The position numbers were made by a program, and so were the translations under genes. From NCBI GenBank assembly GCA_002383375.1, contig DFYR01000081.1, positions 4,936-12,637 of the forward strand: a stretch of 7,702 nt of DNA. Direction: 5' to 3'. This document shows positions 1-5,424 of the stretch, piece after piece (the stretch's first letter is position 1; each line of letters opens with the position of its first letter). A model generated the notes under the pieces. That model was given only the letters and a program-made list of their open reading frames with translations, did no database searches and had not been told where the DNA came from. This stretch comes from Spirochaetaceae bacterium UBA4077. GTDB taxonomy: Bacteria; Spirochaetota; Spirochaetia; Treponematales; Rectinemataceae.

Positions 1-56
1 GGTAGAGCAATGGACTGAAAATCCATGTGTCATCAGTTCAATTCTGATCGGCGGCA
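1..56 (+). tRNA. tRNA-Phe (anticodon GAA), 5' end outside window
   Basis: This is the 3' three quarters of a tRNA gene. The window opens in the D-arm (GGTAGAGCA). The anticodon stem is ATGGA (10-14) paired with TCCAT (22-26), closing the 7-base loop CTGAAAA, with anticodon GAA at 17-19, so it reads Phe codons. The variable loop is 27-31. The T stem ATCAG (32-36) pairs with CTGAT (44-48) around loop TTCAATT. The 3' acceptor strand is CGGCGGC (49-55), followed by discriminator A at 56, as expected for Phe. The next bases are GAGCC, so CCA is not encoded and must be added after transcription by a CCA-adding enzyme. The 5' acceptor strand, expected to be GCCGCCG, is off the window. Confidence 0.95.
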
Positions 57-57
57 G

Positions 58-85
58 AGCCACCCGTTCCGGGTGGCTTTTTTTT
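58..85 (+). terminator. Rho-independent terminator after tRNA-Phe
   Basis: A perfect 9-bp GC-rich stem, AGCCACCCG (58-66) with CGGGTGGCT (70-78), closes a TTC loop and runs into an unbroken T tract (78-85). It begins two bases after the tRNA discriminator base, so it ends the tRNA transcript. It also separates that transcript from galE, which must have its own promoter between about 86 and 155 or rely on read-through. Confidence 0.93.
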
Positions 86-155
86 GCCGCGCTCGGCTAT
101 GCGGGCTGCGGCAATCGCCTATCCTCCCGCGGAAAATCTTGCTATCATAAAAATC

Positions 156-1127
156 ATGAAGGTATTGATCATCGGCGGCGCCGGCTACATCGGCAGCCAT
201 GTGGCGCGGCTTTTTGCGGATTCAGGGCTTTCGATCGATGTGGCGGACAACCTCTCCACCGGCCGCAAAGACAATCTTTTTCCTGAATACGGATTTTTCC
301 AGGGAGATATCCTGGATTACCCCTGGCTCGAAGGCGTGATGAAGCGGGGCGGCTACACGGCCGTAGTCCACCTGGCGGCGGCCAAGGCTGCCGGGGAGTC
401 GATGATAATCCCGCAGAAGTACGCCACCCAGAACATCGCCGGCACTATAAATATCCTGAACGCAGCCTGCGAGGCGGGAATCGAAGCCCTTGTCTTCTCC
501 TCCTCGGCGGCGGTCTACGGAGAGCCCGCCTACCTGCCGGTGGACGAGGAGCACCCCAAGGAGCCCGAAAACTTTTACGGCTTTACCAAGCTGGAAATCG
601 AGCGGCTCCTGGGCTGGTACGAAAAGCTCAAAGGCCTGAAGTTCGCCGCCTTACGCTATTTCAATGCCGCCGGCTACGACCCCGAGGGCAGGGTGCACGG
701 GCTGGAGAAAAATCCCGCCAACCTCATTCCTGTGATCATGGAGGTGGCTGCCGGCATCCGTCCCAAGATGCAGGTTTTCGGCACCGACTATCTCACCAGG
801 GATGGCTCGGGGGTGCGGGACTATATCCACGTCAGCGACCTGGCCCAGGGCCATCTGCTCGCCCTGGAGTATGTCGTAAAGCAGAAAAAGAGCCTCACGG
901 TTAACCTGGGCTCGGAATCGGGGCTTTCGGTGCTGGAGATCCTGGAAGCTGCCCGCAGGATCACCGGCAAGGCGATCCCTGCGGACATCGTCGAGCGCCG
1001 ACCGGGCGATCCTGCCAGCCTTGTGGCATCCAGCGGCAAGGCGCTCAAACTTTTGGGCTGGAAGGCTCGCTATTCGGATCTGGATTCCCTGATTTCCACC
1101 AGCTGGAAGGCTTACAACCGCGGCTGA
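156..1127 (+). CDS. galE: UDP-glucose 4-epimerase (GalE), SDR family
   Basis: This 323-residue protein interconverts UDP-glucose and UDP-galactose using tightly bound NAD, a cytoplasmic step that feeds galactose use and surface glycan synthesis. The Rossmann NAD motif GGAGYIGSH lies at residues 7-15. The β2 acidic residue is in VADNLSTG (28-35). The conserved HLAAAKAAGES segment is at 72-82. The catalytic triad appears to be S117 (in FSSSAAVYG), Y141 and K145 (YGFTK). Further family signatures are RYFNAAG (167-173), NLIP (189-192), RDYIHVSDLA (221-230) and the UDP-binding RRPGD (281-285). The length is normal for a short bacterial GalE (E. coli 338). The ATG at 156 is chosen because the Rossmann β1 strand starts right after it. 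An in-frame TTG at 84 would add 24 non-homologous residues and overlaps the terminator T tract. The Shine-Dalgarno is weak (GCGGAAAA, about 16 bases upstream). The residue aligned with E. coli Tyr299 is Leu289, so UDP-N-acetylhexosamine epimerisation is also possible. Confidence 0.93.
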   Translation: MKVLIIGGAGYIGSHVARLFADSGLSIDVADNLSTGRKDNLFPEYGFFQGDILDYPWLEGVMKRGGYTAVVHLAAAKAAGESMIIPQKYATQNIAGTINILNAACEAGIEALVFSSSAAVYGEPAYLPVDEEHPKEPENFYGFTKLEIERLLGWYEKLKGLKFAALRYFNAAGYDPEGRVHGLEKNPANLIPVIMEVAAGIRPKMQVFGTDYLTRDGSGVRDYIHVSDLAQGHLLALEYVVKQKKSLTVNLGSESGLSVLEILEAARRITGKAIPADIVERRPGDPASLVASSGKALKLLGWKARYSDLDSLISTSWKAYNRG

Positions 1128-1203
1128 ACGCCCGCTCGCTGATTTATAAAGCTTGGGCGCGGGCTGCGGCATAAAACTGTATTTCGAACGGCAATACTAC
1201 AGC

Positions 1204-1209
1204 AAGGAG
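1204..1209 (+). promoter_or_regulatory. Ribosome binding site of the M20 hydrolase gene
   Basis: AAGGAG lies six bases upstream of the GTG at 1216. This settles the start at 1216 rather than the in-frame TTG at 1153, which has no comparable site and would add 21 residues absent from the family's usual N-terminus. Confidence 0.8.
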
Positions 1210-1215
1210 CATAGT

Positions 1216-2436
1216 GTGAAAGACAAGGTTTTTTCCTACATCGAAAAGAGCTCTGACGGCATTGTGGAGCTCGAAACCCTTCTGACCGCGATCCCGGCCC
1301 TGGCGCCGGAATCGGGCGGGCAGGGCGAGCTGGACAAGGCTCTGGCCTTGGAAATGTGGCTCAAGGCTCATGGCATTTCCGACATCGTCCGCATGGATGC
1401 CAAGGACGACAGAGTCGTCTCGGGCATTCGCCCCAACCTTGTGGCGACCATCAAGGGCAAGAACGATACATCCAGGCTCTGGATCATGTCCCACCTGGAC
1501 GTGGTGCCCGAGGGCGAACGATCGCTCTGGCATACCGATCCCTGGAAGGTGATCGTCCAGGACGGGGCGGTGGTAGGCCGAGGTGTCGAAGACAACCAGC
1601 AGGGGCTTGTAGGATCGGTGTTCGCGGCCTTGGCCTTTGTGAAGCAGGGACTCGTGCCCGAGCGTACTATCAAACTGCTCTTCGTGGCTGACGAGGAAGT
1701 GGGCTCCACGTTCGGAATCCAGCACCTTATCAAGAATTATTCTCTCTTTAATAAGGAAGATATTATCATCGTCCCCGACGGAGGCAACGCCGAGGGCACA
1801 GAGATCGAGGTAGCCGAAAAGAACATCTGTTGGCTTAAAGTGCGCACCCAGGGTCTGCAGACCCACGCGGCTTCCCCCGACAAGGGGGTCAACGCCTTCC
1901 TGGCCGCCAGCGACCTGGCGCTGCGTATACATAATCTGGAAAACACGGTCTTCACCGCCCGGAACGCTCTTTTCGAACCGGATCGCAGCACCATCAATCC
2001 TACCAAGAAGGAAGCCAACGTTCCCAATGTGAACACGATTCCCGGCGAGGATGTCTTCTACCTGGACATGAGGATTCTTCCGGTCTATCCCGTGGCGAGG
2101 GTTCTGGAGGAGCTTAAAAAAGTTGCGGCACTGGTCGAGGAGGAGCGCAAGGTCAAGGTCAGCTTCGAAATTGTCCAGAGCAATGAATCCAAGGCCACCG
2201 CCGCCGATGCCCCGGTGGTCAAGGCCCTCCAGAAGGCGGTGCGGGAGGTATACGGGGTGGAGGCAAAGCCCATAGGCATCGGCGGCGGCACCGTCGGCGC
2301 CTACTTGCGCAACGCGGGCTACGACTGCGTGGTCTGGGCCAGGATGAACGAAACCGCTCATCAACCCAATGAAAGCGCGCAACTATCCAACATTATGGGC
2401 GACGCGAAGGTGTTCGCCACCCTGGCGCTTAGCTGA
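1216..2436 (+). CDS. M20 family metallohydrolase (ArgE/DapE/ACY1/CPG2 type)
   Basis: This is a 406-residue cytoplasmic dinuclear-zinc hydrolase of the M20 peptidase/deacylase family; no signal peptide is visible. The metal-site residues are all present: H93 and catalytic D95 in MSHLDVVPEG, bridging D126 in GRGVEDNQQG, the general base E160 and ligand E161 in ADEEVGS, D188 in VPDGGN, and H382 in NETAHQPNE. The lid/dimerisation domain (roughly 200-320) carries H217 in the TQGLQTHAASP segment, the His that in this family reaches into the partner subunit's active site. Length is normal. The start is GTG at 1216, supported by AAGGAG. The gene follows galE by 88 bases in the same direction, so co-transcription is possible but the gap is wide for an operon. 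Homologues are often labelled succinyl-diaminopimelate desuccinylase or dipeptidase; nothing in the sequence fixes the substrate, so no gene symbol is given. Confidence 0.9.
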   Translation: MKDKVFSYIEKSSDGIVELETLLTAIPALAPESGGQGELDKALALEMWLKAHGISDIVRMDAKDDRVVSGIRPNLVATIKGKNDTSRLWIMSHLDVVPEGERSLWHTDPWKVIVQDGAVVGRGVEDNQQGLVGSVFAALAFVKQGLVPERTIKLLFVADEEVGSTFGIQHLIKNYSLFNKEDIIIVPDGGNAEGTEIEVAEKNICWLKVRTQGLQTHAASPDKGVNAFLAASDLALRIHNLENTVFTARNALFEPDRSTINPTKKEANVPNVNTIPGEDVFYLDMRILPVYPVARVLEELKKVAALVEEERKVKVSFEIVQSNESKATAADAPVVKALQKAVREVYGVEAKPIGIGGGTVGAYLRNAGYDCVVWARMNETAHQPNESAQLSNIMGDAKVFATLALS

Positions 2437-2488
2437 GCTTAGGCTTATTAAAAACAATGTTGGCGCTTGGGGAGCTCTGGGCGCTTAG
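2424..2488. repeat. Degenerate short direct repeats, 3' end of M20 gene and convergent gap
   Basis: GGCGCTT occurs three times in 63 bases (2424-2430, 2462-2468, 2480-2486), and the first and third copies extend to GGCGCTTAG. The first two copies are each followed by a similar GAGCT-containing stretch, so an imperfect unit of about 20 bases seems to be duplicated across the stop codon of the M20 gene. The 96-base gap to the convergent transglycosylase gene otherwise holds only the palindrome GGCGCGCC (2488-2495) and a weak CGTC-AGAC-GACG hairpin (2509-2520). I see no convincing terminator for either gene. Confidence 0.4.
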
Positions 2489-2532
2489 GCGCGCCGGTGC
2501 TTCTCGGCGTCAGACGACGTTAAAATACGGTA

Positions 2533-4116
2533 TCAACGCGTAGGGACCTTCAGGCGTTGACCGATTCTTAAGATGCTATTGAGCCCGATATCGTTGGCTT
2601 CGGCCAACAGTATCGGGTTTATGTTGTAGAGGCTCGATATCTTGCCCAGGGTGTCGCCTTTCTTGATCGTATAATACGAATCGAAGGCTACATTGATCTT
2701 CGAATCGGATGATGCTGGCACCTTGGCTGCGCTCAGATGAGGGATGATCAACCGTTGTCCGATCTTTATTTTATCGGGCTTTATGCCGGGGTTGGCCTCA
2801 ACGACGATGCTCAAGGGCGTGGAGTAGCGCCTGGCTATAACGCTCAAGCTGTCTCCCGATTTAACTGTATAGATGTCGTAGCGGAATAGAGGCGCCGAAC
2901 TGTCGGCAAGCAAAGCCTTGACTGCTTCTGCGCTTTCGGCGGGCACTTTCAGCAGCTGGCCTTTCCCCGGCGGCGTAATAGTGTAGTTGAACTCGGCATT
3001 GCCCCGTTTCAAAAGGTCCAGATCTATGCCAGTTTTTTCGGCTATCAGGCCGATATCCACCTGGCGGTCCAGCTCTATGGCTTCCCATGACAGGGTTTCA
3101 TCCCAGCTGTACTCCACTCCGTGGAGTTCTGGAAAGCGGAGAATTGAAGCGACGGCCAGAAACTTGGGCACATAGATCAGGGATTCTTTTGGCAGCTTTT
3201 TGCTTTCGTAAAGGTGCCAAAAGTCGATGGACTCGCCTTTGGCATTGCGTACCGCCCTGCTCACCGCCCCTAACCCGGCGTTGTAGGCGGCTACGGCGAG
3301 GGACCAGTCGCCCAAGGCTTCGTAGTTGTCCCTTAGCTTTGACAGCGCGCCGGTCGTGCTCCGCATGAAGTCCCTTCTATCGTCCTTCCATTCATTGATC
3401 GCAAGCCCATAACCGGTGATGGAGTTGTGCATGAACTGCCATATACCTGTAGCGCCGCTGCGGGACACCGCATAGGGCGAGTACTCCGACTCGATGATCG
3501 GAAGGTAGAGCAGTTCCCTGGGCAGATTGAGTTCGTAAATTTTTTCTTCCACAAAGGCCAGATAGGGCAGGGAGCGCTGCATCACGGCCTTGAGCCACTT
3601 CTTGCCCCCTGCGCTCAGGTAAAACTCCCTCAACTCCTCGAATTCCTCATGACCCCAGGGCATTTCAATATCGTATTCCAGCCCGTCCACAAATATTCCC
3701 GCCGACATCAGGGGGTTTATAACGATAGGCCTAAGATCGTCCGGCTCAGCCTCGGCCTGCGGGCCTGTGGAGTCCGGCAGGGCGGGTTCTTCTTCGGACG
3801 GAGCGGTCGCAGCTCCGCTGGAAGCATCGCCTGAAGCATCACCTAAAGTATCGCCAGAACCGCCAGCGTCCCAGCCGGCCGCAGAAACGTTTTCGCCTGT
3901 CGCCGAGGCAACTTCGACAGAAGCAACGTCCTCGCCTGCGACTGGTGCATCCCAGCCCTGGCTTGCATCATCCCGGCTTTTTTCGAGCGGTGAATCCCAG
4001 GCAGAGGGAGAAACCCAGCGCGCCGGATCGTCAGGATCGTAAGCCCCGGCGCTACCGGTGGCGAGAAATACCAGGGCAGTCAGGACAAGGACAGAGACTA
4101 TAGAAGAGAACTTCAT
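2533..4116 (-). CDS. MltD-like lytic transglycosylase with LysM domains
   Basis: This is a 527-residue exported murein hydrolase that should cleave the MurNAc-GlcNAc bond with 1,6-anhydro product formation. Residues 1-25 form a signal peptide (hydrophobic core SVLVLTALVFLA, likely cut at SAGA/Y) with no lipobox cysteine, unlike E. coli MltD. Residues 26-128 are an acidic Ala/Ser/Gly/Asp linker with three WD-containing repeats. The SLT (GH23-like) domain spans about 175-330: the catalytic Glu is E209 in LPIIESEYSP, followed by GATGIWQFM (221-229) and AYNAG (277-281). A degenerate LysM-like segment follows (about 341-392), then two clear LysM modules, 414-459 (YTVKSGDSLSVIA, IGQRLIIP) and 481-525 (YTIKKGDTLGKIS, IGQRLKVP), which bind glycan. 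The ATG at 4116 overlaps the stop of the upstream lipoprotein gene as ATGA, which fixes the start; an upstream in-frame start at 4155 would place 13 residues ahead of the signal peptide. Translation is probably coupled to the lipoprotein. Confidence 0.93.
   Translation of the reverse strand: MKFSSIVSVLVLTALVFLATGSAGAYDPDDPARWVSPSAWDSPLEKSRDDASQGWDAPVAGEDVASVEVASATGENVSAAGWDAGGSGDTLGDASGDASSGAATAPSEEEPALPDSTGPQAEAEPDDLRPIVINPLMSAGIFVDGLEYDIEMPWGHEEFEELREFYLSAGGKKWLKAVMQRSLPYLAFVEEKIYELNLPRELLYLPIIESEYSPYAVSRSGATGIWQFMHNSITGYGLAINEWKDDRRDFMRSTTGALSKLRDNYEALGDWSLAVAAYNAGLGAVSRAVRNAKGESIDFWHLYESKKLPKESLIYVPKFLAVASILRFPELHGVEYSWDETLSWEAIELDRQVDIGLIAEKTGIDLDLLKRGNAEFNYTITPPGKGQLLKVPAESAEAVKALLADSSAPLFRYDIYTVKSGDSLSVIARRYSTPLSIVVEANPGIKPDKIKIGQRLIIPHLSAAKVPASSDSKINVAFDSYYTIKKGDTLGKISSLYNINPILLAEANDIGLNSILRIGQRLKVPTR
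3821..3856 (-). repeat. Three 12-base tandem repeats in the transglycosylase linker
   Basis: On the + strand the units are GAAGCATCGCCT, GAAGCATCACCT and AAAGTATCGCCA, back to back. On the coding strand they give GDTL-GDAS-GDAS. The repeat keeps the reading frame (12 bases = 4 residues) and lies in the disordered linker between the signal peptide and the SLT domain, so copy number could change without breaking the protein. Confidence 0.75.
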
Positions 4117-5240
4117 TGCATTCTTTCCCCGAAATAGATGCCAGCCCACTCCCAACGCCCGTGGACTGCGGGGTCAGCCGGAAAATTGATTTTTCTGAAA
4201 TACAGATACCAGACGTTGATGCGGCCCGTCCAGCCCCAGGTGCGAAGGTAGGCCTCGTAGGGACCTGACATCGGATGGACCGCGGGGGATGCATAGATCC
4301 TTCTGCCCTGCATGAACTGGCTCAGGTCGAAAGCGACCTTGCTGTTGGCGTCCATGCCGCTGTCCTGGTACCATGAGACGGCGAAAAAACCAGCCTTTGA
4401 GGCATAGCGTCTGAGCTGCCTGGCCGATCCGAGGGTAAGGGCCTTCCGGATTTCTTCCAGTAAGTCATCCAGGCTCTCGTAGGTCCAATCCTTGGAGCTG
4501 GCATTGAACTCTAAAAGCTGGCGCGCATAGGACAGCGCCTCAGGATAGCCGGGTACAGCTGTCCCGAAGTAGGGGAGATAGGCGGCGTAGGAATTCATCG
4601 CTTCCCTCCATTGCCCTGTTTTTTCGTACTCTTTGGCCAGCAAAAAATGAGATACTCCAATATCCTCCGCCTCGGGAAATCGTATGATTAAATCGCGATA
4701 GTACTCGATCTTCCGCTCCGGTCCAGCATCGCTGCGGACGAGGCGCAGCAGCGCCTGATAGTGCAGGCTGTTTCCCTCCACCAAGAGATCCGGCTGGGTT
4801 TTGACCAGCCGTTCGTACAGGGGAATAGCCAGTGCCAGGTCGCCCGCTGATTCGTAGGCTGCCGCCGCTGAAAAAATATACCAGGGTGCATACTCGTCCG
4901 CAGGATCGCTTAGGTCCAGCAGGAAGGAAGCAGCCAAGGCCTTTCTTTCATCGGCGATGAGAAAGGCTGCTATTTTTCGTGCGGTGGCGAAACGCGTCAC
5001 GTTATCGGGCTTAGCCCCAGCCGGTCCGTATTCGCTCAGGAGCGAGAAAAGCTTGCGCAGCTGGGTTTTTTGAGCCCTGTTTCCCTGGATATAAAAGGAA
5101 CTCTCGCTGGTGCAGGATACAGTCATCAGACTGAAAAAGGCGAGGCATAGGAGAATTGGTGCACTGTTGCACCATGGATACCTGCCGCGCCGCGGAGCCC
5201 AGCGCCCTATTAAGCGGAGTGTATCCTTTGCCCTCCGCAT
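4113..5240 (-). CDS. TPR-containing lipoprotein with Trp-rich C-terminal domain
   Basis: This 375-residue protein is probably lipid-anchored; I do not recognise a named family. A hydrophobic segment PILLCLAFFSLMTVSC (28-43) ends in a relaxed, spirochaete-style lipobox with C43 as the expected acylated residue. The preceding n-region is unusually long (about 27 residues) and Arg-rich. TPR-like helical repeats run from about 80 to 245, for example AAAAYESAGDLALAIPLYER (125-144), YYRDLIIRFPE (180-190) and LAKEYEKTGQWREAMNSY (201-218). The C-terminal 125 residues are different: helical at first, then Trp/Tyr-rich (TWGWTG 334-339, WYLYFRK 344-350, WEWAGIYFG 363-371). The start is uncertain: ATG at 5240 is preferred, with a GTG at 5258 in frame, and neither has a good Shine-Dalgarno. 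Its stop overlaps the transglycosylase start by 4 bases, so the two are very likely one operon. The TPRs suggest a scaffold for envelope proteins, possibly the transglycosylase (inference). Confidence 0.85.
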   Translation of the reverse strand: MRRAKDTLRLIGRWAPRRGRYPWCNSAPILLCLAFFSLMTVSCTSESSFYIQGNRAQKTQLRKLFSLLSEYGPAGAKPDNVTRFATARKIAAFLIADERKALAASFLLDLSDPADEYAPWYIFSAAAAYESAGDLALAIPLYERLVKTQPDLLVEGNSLHYQALLRLVRSDAGPERKIEYYRDLIIRFPEAEDIGVSHFLLAKEYEKTGQWREAMNSYAAYLPYFGTAVPGYPEALSYARQLLEFNASSKDWTYESLDDLLEEIRKALTLGSARQLRRYASKAGFFAVSWYQDSGMDANSKVAFDLSQFMQGRRIYASPAVHPMSGPYEAYLRTWGWTGRINVWYLYFRKINFPADPAVHGRWEWAGIYFGERMQ

Positions 5241-5424
5241 CTTGGGTAAAAATGACACAAAAATGAGAGTAGCATGGGGATTTTACGCTTTGCAAGACTT
5301 GACGATTTGTATATACTTCAACAAGGAATGGGACGATTCTTAAACTATGCGCTTATGTGTGTAACGTAAGGGATTTTTCATTGTCTTTTACTATGAAACG
5401 ATATGATAGAGGGGCTCTGAAGAG
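5241..5424. promoter_or_regulatory. Divergent intergenic region with dyad and direct repeats
   Basis: This 184-base, relatively AT-rich stretch lies between the divergent lipoprotein and TPR genes and must hold both promoters, but I find no convincing -35/-10 pair on either strand. The best isolated elements on the + strand are TTGACG (5299-5304) and TATGAT (5402-5407); they are not properly spaced with partners, and TATGAT abuts the ribosome binding site. Two candidate protein-binding features are visible: a dyad CTTATGT-GTGTA-ACGTAAG (5352-5370, seven pairs including one G-T), and the direct repeat GACGATT at 5301-5307 and 5332-5338, 31 bases apart, close to three helical turns. Both could be chance. 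Confidence 0.4.
5408..5414 (+). promoter_or_regulatory. Ribosome binding site of the secreted TPR gene
   Basis: AGAGGGG sits ten bases upstream of the GTG start at 5425. A second purine run, GAAGAG, directly abuts the GTG but is too close to act as the main site. The GTG is preferred because a signal peptide begins directly after it. Confidence 0.6.

Noticed and set aside
84..155. Upstream TTG start for galE
   Set aside because: It starts inside the terminator T tract and adds residues ahead of the Rossmann β1 strand that GalE proteins lack.
1128..1167. Terminator after galE from GCCCGC / GCGGGC
   Set aside because: The 6-base arms are separated by more than 20 bases and no T tract follows.
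651..1172. A 173-codon minus-strand open frame opposite galE
   Set aside because: It is antisense to well-conserved GalE sequence and shows no recognisable motif.
1144..2382. A 412-codon open frame on the minus strand opposite the M20 gene
   Set aside because: It lies entirely antisense to a gene with a complete set of M20 catalytic motifs. Its translation (rich in His, Gly, Asp, Val) shows no domain, and it is a typical codon-bias shadow in GC-rich DNA.
3767..4042. Plus-strand open frame opposite the transglycosylase linker
   Set aside because: Its Ala/Ser/Pro-rich translation simply mirrors the repetitive low-complexity linker on the other strand.
5177..5198. Twin-arginine (Tat) signal in the lipoprotein N-terminus (RRGRYPW)
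   Set aside because: The residues after RR do not fit the S/T-RR-x-F-L-K pattern, and the hydrophobic core ends in a lipobox, so a standard lipoprotein export signal is more likely.
5011..5295. A 94-codon minus-strand frame overlapping the lipoprotein start
   Set aside because: It has no signal peptide or motif and conflicts with the lipobox and TPR frame. It is worth recalling only if a frameshift near 5170 is found.
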